DNA from: Streptomyces griseoluteus
GTDB taxonomy: Bacteria > Actinomycetota > Actinomycetes > Streptomycetales > Streptomycetaceae
NCBI GenBank assembly: GCA_000717735.1
Contig: JOBE01000003.1
Location: 178,955 to 242,954, forward strand
Reading direction: 5' to 3'
DNA length: 64,000 nt
The notes under the pieces were generated by a model, which worked only from the letters and a program-made list of their open reading frames with translations, made no database searches and had not been told where the DNA came from. The position numbers and the translations under genes are program-made. The first letter of the stretch is position 1. The number at the start of each line of letters is the position of its first letter. Shown one piece after another: positions 41,727-57,497 of this stretch.

Positions 41727-42476
41727 ATGAGCGTGTGGATACGGCAGTTCTTCCCCGTGCCGCAGTCCGACCGGCGGCTGATCTGCTTTCCGCACGCGGG
41801 AGGCTCCGCGAGCGCCTACCGGGCGATGGCGGAGTCGCTCGCGGACAGCCGGACGGACGTCCTGATCGTGCAGTACCCCGGTCGGCAGGACCGCCTCGCG
41901 GAGCCGGCGGCCGACGGGCTGGGGGAGCTGATCGACGGGCTGTGGAGCGAGCTGCTCCCGGTGCTTGCGGACGGCAGGCCGTTCGGGCTGTTCGGGCACA
42001 GCATGGGGGCGCTCCTCGCCTTCGAGGCGGCGCGTCGGCTGGAGCGTGCGGAGCGCGTACCGGCGGCGCTGTTCGTCTCGGCCTGCCGGGGGCCCGCGTC
42101 CACCGGGATCGGCGCGCGGGCGGGCACGCTGGCGGAAGCGAGTGACGAGGCCCTCGTGGACGAGCTCAGGCTGCTCGGCGGTTCCGTCGAGGAGCTGCTG
42201 GCCTACCCGGACCTCCTGGAGCTCGCGCTGCCCGCGGTGCGTTCCGACTTCCGGATGCTCGGCCGGTACGCGTACCGGCCCGGTGCTCCGCTCGCCTGCC
42301 CGCTGATCAGCCTCGTCGGGGACAAGGACCCGCGGGTGCCGGTCGAGGAGATGGGGAGCTGGCGGAGCGAGACGAGCGGGCCCTACGCGGCGCACGTCCT
42401 GGGCGGCGGCCACTTCTACCTCGACGACCACCTGCCCGCGGTCCGCGGGATCGTGGACGCCGCACCGTGGCGGTGA
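41727..42476 (+). CDS. Type II (editing) thioesterase
   Basis: A 249-residue alpha/beta hydrolase of the type II thioesterase family that removes aberrant acyl groups from carrier proteins. ICFPHAGGSASAYR is the typical N-terminal signature. The nucleophile is GHSMG with Ser92. Late Asp in SLVGDKDPRVP and His in LGGGHFYLDDH complete the triad. ATG at 41727 after a GGAGCAGCAG stretch. It is the first gene of the NRPS cluster, 45 bp past the tRNA terminator, and overlaps the PPTase gene by 10 bp. Confidence 0.94.
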   Translation: MSVWIRQFFPVPQSDRRLICFPHAGGSASAYRAMAESLADSRTDVLIVQYPGRQDRLAEPAADGLGELIDGLWSELLPVLADGRPFGLFGHSMGALLAFEAARRLERAERVPAALFVSACRGPASTGIGARAGTLAEASDEALVDELRLLGGSVEELLAYPDLLELALPAVRSDFRMLGRYAYRPGAPLACPLISLVGDKDPRVPVEEMGSWRSETSGPYAAHVLGGGHFYLDDHLPAVRGIVDAAPWR

Positions 42477-43351
42477 CCGAGCCCACACCGCGGGCCGCCG
42501 CCTCGGCGGGAGGCGTTCCCGCGGTCGAGGTCGACCTGTGGTCGATCGGGGTGCGCGGGATCACGGAGGGCGTCCTCGACCTCTCCGTGCTCGACGCCGC
42601 GGAGCTCGGACGGTTCGAGGGCCTGCGCCGCGCGCAGGACCGGGTGCTGTACGGAACCGCCCACATCGCGCTGCGCCGGCTGCTCGCGGCGCGCCTGGGC
42701 ATGCCGCCGGCCGAGGTCGGCTATCTCCGGGAGCCGTGCCCCTGCTGCGGGGCGCCCCACGGCAGGCCGGCCGTGCTCGGAAGAGCCGGCGCACCGCACT
42801 TCTCCCTCTCGCACGGCGGGGACATGGTGCTGATCGGGATGGCGTCCCGCCCGGTCGGTGTGGACGTCGAGGCCGTTCCGTCCGTCGCGGGCGTACGCGA
42901 CCTCACATCGTCCCTTCATCCGCTGGAGCGCGGTGAGATCGCCGACGAGGCGTTCTCACCGGAGACGTTCGCCCGGATCTGGACCCGCAAGGAGGCCTAT
43001 CTCAAGGGACTGGGTACGGGCCTGGGGCGTGCGCTGGACGCCGACTACCTCGGCGAGACCGGCCGGGCACCCTCTCCCGGGGGATGGTGCGTCTCGAACG
43101 TCCCCGTGGACGGGCGGCACGCCGCGGCGGTCGCGGTGGAGGGGCCGGAGATGACTCTGCGCGTGACGTCGCTGCCCGCGCGCTTCGTCTACCCGCCGTC
43201 CGGCAGCCCGTCCGCCGCCCTGTCCCTCTCGCCGTCCGACTCGCTCTCCGTCAGCCCGTCCGTCTCGCCGTCCGACTCGCTCTCCGTCAGCCCGTCCGTC
43301 TCGCCGTCCGTCAGCCCGCCCGGTGACGGGGGTCGAGAGCCGAGCAGGTAG
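42467..43351 (+). CDS. Sfp-type phosphopantetheinyl transferase (NRPS block) with repeat tail
   Basis: A 294-residue PPTase that should prime the PCP domains of the synthetases. Motifs: HFSLSHGGDMVLIGMA, the intact metal-binding VGVDVEAV, and IWTRKEAYLKGLGTGLGRALDADYLGE. An extra Cys-rich EPCPCCGAPHGRPAV insert precedes the first motif. The last ~50 residues are Ser/Pro/Val repeats (SPSDSLSVSPSVSPSDSLSVSP) encoded by 36-bp tandem repeats. This tail overlaps the end of the opposite-strand LuxR gene by 163 bp, so it is probably dispensable and recently extended. Confidence 0.92.
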   Translation: MAVTEPTPRAAASAGGVPAVEVDLWSIGVRGITEGVLDLSVLDAAELGRFEGLRRAQDRVLYGTAHIALRRLLAARLGMPPAEVGYLREPCPCCGAPHGRPAVLGRAGAPHFSLSHGGDMVLIGMASRPVGVDVEAVPSVAGVRDLTSSLHPLERGEIADEAFSPETFARIWTRKEAYLKGLGTGLGRALDADYLGETGRAPSPGGWCVSNVPVDGRHAAAVAVEGPEMTLRVTSLPARFVYPPSGSPSAALSLSPSDSLSVSPSVSPSDSLSVSPSVSPSVSPPGDGGREPSR

Positions 43352-44331
43352 CCCGCCTGGAAGCGGCTCTTCACGCCGAGGCGGTCCATGATCTCGGCGA
43401 TGTGGCGCCGGCAGGTGCGGACGGACATGCCCATCCGGGTGGCGATCGACTGGTCGGTCAGGCCCTCGCTCAGCAGCAGGGTGATCCGCTGCTTGAGCTG
43501 CTCGGAGATGTCGGCGACGTCCTGGTTGTTCCACTCCAGCGGGAACGGGGCCGCGCTGACCCACCACAGTTCGAAGGTGCTCCGTATGAAGTGGATCAGG
43601 TTGGGTTCGCGGACGATGATCGCGGCGCCCGGGTCGGCCTCGACCCCGATGACGGCGACCTTCCGGTCGAACAGCAGGAGCCGTACGAACTGGTCGTCGA
43701 GCGTCCGCACCTCGGCCCCGCGCTGGGAGATCCGCTCCACGTACTCGCGCGTGCCCTGACTGAACCGGGCCGTGTGCTGGTAGAGCGTCCGCATGCCGAC
43801 CCCGCGATCCAGCATCGCCTCGTCGCGCGCGATGGCCTCCTGCAGCACGTCCGCCCTGCGGCCGCCGCCGGGCTGGGAGGTCAGCACCTCGTTCTCGCAC
43901 TGCGCGGCGAGTTCGGCGATGGCCGCCCTCGTGCTGCTCAGCGACTCCATGAACTCGACGGCGCCGCGGCCGTCGCTCGGGGCGGGCCGCTCCTGGTAGA
44001 TGCGGCCGAACTCCAGCAGCTGGGCGCGCAGGGTCTCGGCGGCCGCGCGCTGGGCCCGGATGGCGCGTTCCATCGGGCCGAGGACACGCTCGGCGGCGTA
44101 CTCGGGGTCGACGGCGACGAAACCGGACGGCCGGCGGGCGTCCTCGCGCAGCAGGCCGAGGTCGACCAGTTCCCTGCATGACCGCTCGGCCGCGTCGGGT
44201 GTGACGCCGAGGCCCGCTGCGATGCCCTCCGTGGTGACGGGGGACTGGCGCAGTGCGTGGCGGTAGACGGCGTGCATCAGATCCGGGGGTGTCCCGGGCG
44301 CGGATGCGGCAGACGTGGCAGGTATATCCAT
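43189..44331 (-). CDS. LuxR-type regulator with N-terminal winged-helix region
   Basis: A 380-residue regulator. The N-terminal part resembles a winged helix (DLMHAVYRHALRQSPVTTEGIAAGLGVTPDAAERSCRELVDLGLLRED). The middle has a helical segment and a sensor-like domain (YVERISQRGAEVRTLDDQFVRLLLFDRKVAVIGVEADP). The C-terminal LuxR HTH reads LKQRITLLLSEGLTDQSIATRMGMSVRTCRRHIAEIMDRLGVKSRFQAGYLL, followed by an acidic TDGETDGLTESESDG repeat tail. I choose ATG 44331, though upstream in-frame starts exist. It is divergent from a small secreted peptide gene and likely controls the NRPS cluster. Confidence 0.87.
   Translation of the reverse strand: MDIPATSAASAPGTPPDLMHAVYRHALRQSPVTTEGIAAGLGVTPDAAERSCRELVDLGLLREDARRPSGFVAVDPEYAAERVLGPMERAIRAQRAAAETLRAQLLEFGRIYQERPAPSDGRGAVEFMESLSSTRAAIAELAAQCENEVLTSQPGGGRRADVLQEAIARDEAMLDRGVGMRTLYQHTARFSQGTREYVERISQRGAEVRTLDDQFVRLLLFDRKVAVIGVEADPGAAIIVREPNLIHFIRSTFELWWVSAAPFPLEWNNQDVADISEQLKQRITLLLSEGLTDQSIATRMGMSVRTCRRHIAEIMDRLGVKSRFQAGYLLGSRPPSPGGLTDGETDGLTESESDGETDGLTESESDGERDRAADGLPDGG
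43229..43318. repeat. 36-bp tandem repeat shared by two convergent coding ends
   Basis: Two perfect 36-bp units (43229-43264 and 43265-43300), starting TCGCCGTCCGACTCGC, are followed by a partial unit to about 43318. On the plus strand they encode the Ser/Pro tail of the PPTase; on the minus strand the Thr/Asp/Glu/Ser tail of the LuxR regulator. A unit length divisible by 3 keeps both frames open. Confidence 0.9.
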
Positions 44332-44505
44332 TTCACCCTGTTTCACGTTGATACGTCCAGTGCTCATCATGCTGACATGCACGTTGATGATCCACCACCA
44401 CTCGGTATTCGGCCGTAATGGCCTGGAAGAGTGGCTGACGTGCCAGGGGGCGCAGGGCGGTCCCGACCAGACCACCCCTCAGAACTTCTTTAAGGACATG
44501 TCGCG
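44332..44505. promoter_or_regulatory. Divergent promoter region with CACGTTGAT direct repeats
   Basis: The 174 bp between the LuxR regulator and the peptide gene are lower in GC than the flanks. They hold two perfect CACGTTGAT copies, at 44344-44352 and 44380-44388 (36-bp spacing), and a GGCC-GTAAT-GGCC element at 44411-44423. The repeats are candidate operators for the divergent LuxR-type regulator. TTTAAGGACATG at 44490-44501 provides the ribosome-binding site for the peptide gene. Confidence 0.5.
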
Positions 44506-44667
44506 ATGAGGCACTTCACCACCGCTTTCCGGAACATGTGCGCGCTGACGGCCGTCGTGGTCCTCGGTCTGGGCGGTGCGGCCACGGTCGCCGTGACGCA
44601 GCCGGCCGACGTGCCGGTGACCGTCGCCTCCACGGACACCGGCTGGGGAGCCCCCGGCCACGCCTGA
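44506..44667 (+). CDS. Small secreted peptide, 53 residues, divergent from LuxR gene
   Basis: An ATG at 44506 with AAGGA upstream opens 53 codons: a basic start (MRHFTTAFRN), a hydrophobic signal core (MCALTAVVVLGLGGAATVAV), and a mature part of about 20 residues ending PVTVASTDTGWGAPGHA. The form is that of an exported peptide precursor. The gene faces away from the LuxR regulator and is followed 74 bp later by mbtH. No ribosomally synthesised peptide-modifying enzyme is nearby, so signalling rather than a RiPP product is my preferred guess. Confidence 0.65.
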   Translation: MRHFTTAFRNMCALTAVVVLGLGGAATVAVTQPADVPVTVASTDTGWGAPGHA

Positions 44668-44741
44668 ACCGGCCGGAGCCCCACGACACCCGCGTACGCC
44701 GGAGTGCTCGACGGGGCCCGTGAAGAGATGAGGAAACAACC

Positions 44742-44960
44742 ATGAGCAACCCCTTCGAGGACGCGGACGGCACCTACCTCGTGCTGGTCAACTCCGAGAA
44801 CCAGCACTCGCTGTGGCCGTCGTTCGTCACGGTGCCCGAAGGCTGGACGGCGGTGTTCGGGGAGGCCCGCCGCGAGGAGTGCCTGGCCTACGTCGAGAAG
44901 AGCTGGACCGACATGCGGCCCGCCAGCCTCGTCCAGGCGATGGAGACCCCGGCGCGCTGA
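44742..44960 (+). CDS. MbtH-like protein
   Basis: A 72-residue MbtH-like protein, which binds and activates adenylation domains. Signature residues: [33 protein letters not shown], then [17 protein letters not shown], with the conserved N-x-E-x-Q-x-S-L-W-P and the Trp/Asp-x-R-P pair. ATG at 44742 after ATGAGGAAACAACC. It stands before the two synthetase genes and probably serves their A domains. A stable hairpin follows its stop. Confidence 0.97.
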   Translation: MSNPFEDADGTYLVLVNSENQHSLWPSFVTVPEGWTAVFGEARREECLAYVEKSWTDMRPASLVQAMETPAR

Positions 44961-44973
44961 ACCCACGCGCCCC

Positions 44974-45004
44974 CGCGGGCCCGGCCGGAACACCCGGGCC
45001 CGCG
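44974..45004. terminator. Hairpin after mbtH
   Basis: CGCGGGCCCGG (44974-44984) pairs perfectly with CCGGGCCCGCG (44994-45004) across 9 nt, 13 bp after the mbtH stop. It may end the short mbtH transcript or attenuate readthrough into the synthetase genes. Confidence 0.65.
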
Positions 45005-45017
45005 CGTCCGGCCCCCA

Positions 45018-45037
45018 GGGCCTGTCCTTCGGATCAC
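45018..45037. mobile_element. Solo copy of the MITE-like end sequence
   Basis: GGGCCTGTCCTTCGGATCAC matches the inverted-repeat end at 1971-1990 in 17 of 20 bases. I find no inverted partner nearby, so this looks like a decayed or solo element end in the 190-bp gap between mbtH and the first synthetase. The rest of the gap is T/C-rich (CTTCTTCTTTTGCTTCTTCTG). Confidence 0.5.
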
Positions 45038-45150
45038 GCCGCGCACGGTGAACCGTGCCGCCGCTTCTTCTTTTGCTTCTTCTGCACACCTGATCGCCCT
45101 TTGCCCGGAGACCCCGAGGGGACCCGGAGGCGGGCTCCTTTCACGTACCC

Positions 45151-48100
45151 ATGACCTCGGGGGAAACCATGCTGCCGCTGGACGCACAGACACGTCAGGA
45201 ATCGACCGGATCGCGCGAGTACGTCCAGGCGTGGCTGGCTCGGATATTCGCGGAGACGCTCGGTACGGGCGAGTTCGCCCAGGACGCCGACTTCTTCGCG
45301 TGCGGCGGGGACTCGATCCTCGCGGCCAGGGCCGTGATGCGCATCCGTGCCGAGGCGTCCGGGGACGTGCCGCTCTCCTGGCTGTTCGAGCAGCGGAGCC
45401 CCGTCAAGCTCGCCGTCCTGCTGGACGGCCGCGTGCGCCTGGCGGGCGCGGAGGGCACGACGGAGGGGACGGCCGCCGGGACGGGCGGGGTGACGGGGTC
45501 CGTCATCGCGCGCACCGGAAACGGGACCGCCGAGCCGCTCTCCCACGCCCAGGAGCGCCTGTGGCTCCTGCACCAGCTCGACCCCGAGTCCCCGGCCTAC
45601 AACGAGCCGCTCCTCTACCGGATCCACGGGGACCTCGACGTCGAGGCGCTGCGTGCCGCGCTGCGGTACCTGGCGGACCGGCACGACGTCCTGCGCACCT
45701 CACTGGTCCTCGAGGACGACCGTCCCGTGCAGCGGGTCGAGGAGACGGCGCGGGTGGAGCTGACCGTGGCCGACCTGCGCGGAGCGGGCGACGGCGGTGC
45801 CGAGGACGCGGCCCGTGAGCGGATCCGTACCGAGGTCGCCACCCCCTTCGACCTCGCCGCGGGACCGCTCTTCCGGTCCCTGCTGCTGCGCACCGGGGAC
45901 CAGGACGCGTACCTGCTGCTCACCTTCCACCACATCGTCACCGACGGCTGGTCCACCGGGCTGATCCTCGACGGCCTCGGCGCCGGCTACGCGGCGGCCC
46001 GCGCCGGCCGTCCGGTCGCCGCGGCGCCCCTGAGCGTGCGGTACGCCGACTTCGCCGGATGGCAGCGCGGCTGGCTCGAAGACGGCGTCGCCGAAAGCCA
46101 GTTGCAGTTCTGGGAGCGGGAGCTCGCCGCGGCCCCGGAGCTGACGGCGTTCCCCACCGACCGGCCCCGCCCGGCCACCCCGTCCTACGACGGCGGCCAC
46201 GTGCGGTTCACGGTCCCCGCCGGTCTCGGCGGCCGCGTGGTGGAGGCGAGCCGCGCGCACGAGGTGAGCGTCTACGTGACGATGCTCTCCGCGTTCCTGC
46301 TCACCCTGCACAAGTACACCGGCCAGCAGGACCTGGTGATCGGCACGCCCGTCGCCGGGCGGCACCACCCGGACGTGGACGAGCTGGTCGGCTTCTTCGT
46401 CAACACCGTCCCGTTCCGCTCCCGTTACCGGGCCTCCGACACCTTCCAGGAGTACGTCCGCTCGGTCGGCGCCACCTGCCTGGACGTCCTGGACCACCAG
46501 GACGTGCCGTTCGCGCAGATCGTCCAGCGCCTGAACCTCCAGGGCATCAGCAGCCACGCCCCGCTCGTGCAGACCGTCTTCGCCTACCAGGACGACGAGG
46601 CACAGGAGCTCGCCCTCGACGGGCTGCGGACCGAGCCGGTGCCGGTGGACGGCGCCACCTCCCGCTTCGACACGACGCTGTTCGTGACCCGGCGGCCCGG
46701 CGGATCCTTCGACTGCGACCTCGAGTTCAGCACCGACCTCTACGACCGCGCCACCGCCGAGCGGCTCGTCGCCCACTTCCTCGGCCTGCTCGGCCAGGTC
46801 CTGGACACTCCCGGCGAGCGCCTCGCCGCCTACCGGCTGTGCACCCCGGCCGAGCTGGCCCAGCTGGAGTCCTGGAACGCCACCACCGCGGACTTCCCCG
46901 CCGACCGCTGCCTGCACTCCCTGATCGAGGACCAGGTCGACGCCACCCCCGACGCCGTCGCCGTCGTCCTCGGCGACACCGAACTGACCTACGCCGAACT
47001 CGACGCCCGTGCCAACCGGCTCGCCCGCCACCTCGGCCGGCTCGGCGTCCGCCCGGACGACGTCGTGGGCCTGTGCATGGACCGCTCCCCGGAGCTGGTC
47101 GTGGGTCTCCTCGCCATCCTCAAGGCGGGTGCCGGATACCTGCCGCTCGACCCCGAGGCCCCGCGCAAGCGGCTCACCCAGATCGCGGCCGACGCCCGCG
47201 CCGACGTCTGCCTCACCCTCGGCCACCAGGCCGACGGCGCGCCCGAGGTGGCGCACGTCGTACGGGTGGACGCGGACCGGGCGGAGATGGCCGGACTCCC
47301 CGCCGACCGGCCCGCCGTGGCGGTGCACCCCCGGAACCTGGTGTCCGTCTACTACACCTCCGGCTCGACCGGCGCGCCCAAGGGCGTCGCGAGCAGCCAC
47401 GAGGGCTGGGTCAACCGGATGGTGTGGATGCAGAAACAGCACGGTCTGCGCCCCGGCGAGACGGTGCTCCACAAGACCACCCTGACCTTCGACGACTCGG
47501 CGCTCGAACTGTTCTGGCCGCTGATGTACGGCGGGCGGATCGCGCTGATCGAACCGGGGCTGCACCGCGACCCGCAGGCCGTCCTCGAAGCGGCCAAGCG
47601 CTACCGGACGGTGCTGCTGCAGACCGTGCCCAGCATGCTGAACCTGCTCATGGAGGCCGTGACCCCGCAGGACCGGATCGCGCTCGGCGCCCTGCGCAAC
47701 ACCGTGTCCAGCGGCGAGGCCCTCACCCCGGCGGCCGTGCACCGGTTCGCCGAGACGATGCCCGGCGCCCTGCACAACACCTGGGGTGCGACGGAGGTGT
47801 CCATCGACTCCACCATCCGCACCTGCGACGCCTCGGACGCCGAGGACACCGGCGCGGTCAGCGTCGGAGCGCCCTTCGACAACAACACGGTCCACGTGCT
47901 GGACGCCGCGTTCAACCCGATGCCCGTGGGGGTGACCGGAGACCTCTACATCGGCGGCGACGGCCTGGCCCGCGGCTACCTCAACGACCCGGCGAAGACC
48001 GCCCGCGCGTTCGTCGCCAGCCCCTTCGGGGCCGGGGAGCGGCTCTACCGCACGGGCGACCAGGGCTACCTGCGGGCCGACGGCTCGATCAAGTTCGTCG

Positions 48101-48732
48101 GCAGGAACGACCACCAGATCAAGATCCGCGGCATGCGGGTGGAGCTGGGCGAGATCGAGTCCGTGCTGCGCGACCACGAGCAGGTGCGGGACGCGGTGGT
48201 CGTGGCCCCGCGCACGGCCGCCGGGCACTACCGGCTGGCCGGGTACGTCACCCCGCTCGACCCCGCCGCCGCCCCCGACCAGGACAGCCTGCGGCGCCAT
48301 CTGGCGACCTGGTTGCCCGAGCACATGCGCCCGCCGTTCCTGCTGGTCATGGACCGGCTGCCGCTCAACGCCAACGGCAAGATCGACCGGCACCAGCTGC
48401 CCGACCCCACGCGGTCGGGGCAGGCAGAGGCCGACCGGGCGCCGCTTGAGGGGCCGGTCCAGCGGGCCGTCGCCGAGATCTGGTGCGAGGTGCTGGAACT
48501 CGACGCCGTGGGCCCCGACGACAACTTCTTCGAGCTCGGCGGCCACTCGCTGATCGCCACCAGGGTGACCGGCCGGCTCCGCGCCCGCTTCGGCCTCGAC
48601 CTGCCGCTGCGGACCGTGTTCGCCGCGCCGGGCCTGCGGGACTTCGCCGAAGAGGTGGACCAGCACCTCAGGTCGCGGATCAGCGGAATGAGCATGGACG
48701 AGATGCGGGCGCTGCTCGACCTGCTGCGCTGA
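45151..48732 (+). CDS. Nonribosomal peptide synthetase, PCP-C-A-PCP
   Basis: A 1193-residue synthetase. Domains: PCP at 20-90 (FFACGGDSI, Ser55), C domain at about 125-560 (HHIVTDGWS near 258), A domain at about 570-1080 (YYTSGSTGAPKG, TWGATE, YRTGDQGYL, final Lys in NANGKIDR) and PCP at 1095-1170 (ELGGHSLIATR, Ser1133). Pocket residues read from TFDDSALEL, LLQTVPSML, TVSSGEAL and HNTWGATEVSID give D-D-L-Q-V-S-T-I-D, which I cannot match to a known substrate. The orphan N-terminal PCP suggests a split module or trans loading. An alternative ATG at 45169 has a closer ribosome-binding site. Confidence 0.93.
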   Translation: MTSGETMLPLDAQTRQESTGSREYVQAWLARIFAETLGTGEFAQDADFFACGGDSILAARAVMRIRAEASGDVPLSWLFEQRSPVKLAVLLDGRVRLAGAEGTTEGTAAGTGGVTGSVIARTGNGTAEPLSHAQERLWLLHQLDPESPAYNEPLLYRIHGDLDVEALRAALRYLADRHDVLRTSLVLEDDRPVQRVEETARVELTVADLRGAGDGGAEDAARERIRTEVATPFDLAAGPLFRSLLLRTGDQDAYLLLTFHHIVTDGWSTGLILDGLGAGYAAARAGRPVAAAPLSVRYADFAGWQRGWLEDGVAESQLQFWERELAAAPELTAFPTDRPRPATPSYDGGHVRFTVPAGLGGRVVEASRAHEVSVYVTMLSAFLLTLHKYTGQQDLVIGTPVAGRHHPDVDELVGFFVNTVPFRSRYRASDTFQEYVRSVGATCLDVLDHQDVPFAQIVQRLNLQGISSHAPLVQTVFAYQDDEAQELALDGLRTEPVPVDGATSRFDTTLFVTRRPGGSFDCDLEFSTDLYDRATAERLVAHFLGLLGQVLDTPGERLAAYRLCTPAELAQLESWNATTADFPADRCLHSLIEDQVDATPDAVAVVLGDTELTYAELDARANRLARHLGRLGVRPDDVVGLCMDRSPELVVGLLAILKAGAGYLPLDPEAPRKRLTQIAADARADVCLTLGHQADGAPEVAHVVRVDADRAEMAGLPADRPAVAVHPRNLVSVYYTSGSTGAPKGVASSHEGWVNRMVWMQKQHGLRPGETVLHKTTLTFDDSALELFWPLMYGGRIALIEPGLHRDPQAVLEAAKRYRTVLLQTVPSMLNLLMEAVTPQDRIALGALRNTVSSGEALTPAAVHRFAETMPGALHNTWGATEVSIDSTIRTCDASDAEDTGAVSVGAPFDNNTVHVLDAAFNPMPVGVTGDLYIGGDGLARGYLNDPAKTARAFVASPFGAGERLYRTGDQGYLRADGSIKFVGRNDHQIKIRGMRVELGEIESVLRDHEQVRDAVVVAPRTAAGHYRLAGYVTPLDPAAAPDQDSLRRHLATWLPEHMRPPFLLVMDRLPLNANGKIDRHQLPDPTRSGQAEADRAPLEGPVQRAVAEIWCEVLELDAVGPDDNFFELGGHSLIATRVTGRLRARFGLDLPLRTVFAAPGLRDFAEEVDQHLRSRISGMSMDEMRALLDLLR

Positions 48733-48817
48733 ACCGCGGGTGACCGCGTACGACCGTGTACGACCGCGGACGAGCGGCCCTCAGGGGCCGCCCCGCACCA
48801 AAACGGATGGGGACTTC

Positions 48818-56205
<7,388 letters not shown>

Positions 56206-56209
<4 letters not shown>

Positions 56210-57486
56210 CCGACAAGAGAACGACCCTGTGGCGGCACGCCGACTTCCGCAACCTGTGGTTCGGACTGACCGCGTCGCTGTTCGGGTCCAAGGTCACGGC
56301 CGTGGCGCTTCCGCTCATCGCCGCCGTCTCCCTGCAGGCGACGCCGTTCGAGATGGGTGTCCTGGTGGCGGCGGAGGGCCTGCCGTACCTGTTCATCAGC
56401 CTGTTCGCCGGGGTGTGGCTCGACCGGAGCGCCAAGCGCCCCATCCTCATCCTCGTCGACGTGCTGCGGGCGGCGCTGCTGCTGCTCCTGCCCCTCGGCT
56501 GGGCGGGCGACTTCCTCTCCTTCCCGCTGCTGCTCGTGGTCTCGCTGTCCATCGGCGCCTGCACCGTGGTCTCCGACATCGGCAGCGCCTCGTACCTGCC
56601 GCTTCTCGTCGACCGCAAGGACCTCGTCGAGGGCAACAGCAAGCTGGAGCTGTCCAGTTCCGCGTCGGACATCGCGGGCAACGCGATGGGCGGCGGGCTG
56701 CTCCAGGTGATCTCCGCGCCCTTCGCGGTGATCGTCAACTCGGTCACGTACCTGGTCTCCGCCGTGTTCACGGCCCTCATCAGGCACCGGGAGACCAAGC
56801 CCGCCCCGGTCGGTCCCGACGAGGCCGCGGCGGTGAAGCCCAACATGTGGCGGGAGATGGCCGAGGGCGCGCAGCCGGTGCTGCGGAACAAGACGGTCCG
56901 GACGCTCGTCACCGCCACCCTGGTGTTCAACCTCTTCACCCTGGTGATCGAACCGGTCTTCCTGATCTTCATCACCCGCACGCTGGGCCTCGAACCGTTC
57001 TACATCGGCCTGATCTTCGCCTCCGCCGGTGCGGGCGCCCTGCTCGGAGCCCTCATCGCCGGGCGCGCCAGCCGGCTCCTCGGCGTCGGGCGGGCGATGG
57101 TCGTGTCCCTGGTCATCGCCGGACTCGCGGCCCTGCTGATCCCGCTGGCCACCCAGCTGCCGAAGACCGAGGCCTCGCTGCTCATCGTGCTCATGCACCT
57201 GATCGACTCGGCCATGATCATCGTCTACAACGTGAACCAGCGCAGCCTGCGGGCCGCCGTCACCCCCGACCACCTCCAGGGCCGGATGAACGCGACGATC
57301 CGGATGGCCGTGATGGGCGTGGCCCCCGTCGGCGCCCTCACCGGCGGCTTCCTCGGCGGCGCCATCGGAGCCCAGCAGACCCTGGTCCTCGGCGCCTTCG
57401 GCGTCCTGCTCGCCGGCGTCGTGATCCTTCTGTCCGGTGTCCGCTCGGTGCGGGAGATCCCCGACGCCGTACCCGTAACGGTCTGA
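56206..57486 (+). CDS. MFS transporter (MFS_3/enterobactin-exporter-like)
   Basis: A 426-residue major facilitator with about 12 helices, starting DFRNLWFGLTASLFGSKVTAVALPLIAA and containing FAGVWLDRSAKRPIL, the typical loop between helices 2 and 3. It resembles the MFS_3-type exporters common in peptide antibiotic and siderophore clusters. Export of the peptide, with self-protection, is inferred from the position directly after the TE-containing synthetase. The GTG start overlaps the synthetase stop by 4 bp. Confidence 0.9.
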
Positions 57487-57497
57487 GGCGGTACGAC

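Noticed and set aside
44506..44667. RiPP precursor peptide
   Set aside because: The peptide has a Sec-like signal core, and no lanthipeptide, lasso, thiopeptide or radical-SAM modifying enzyme lies nearby.
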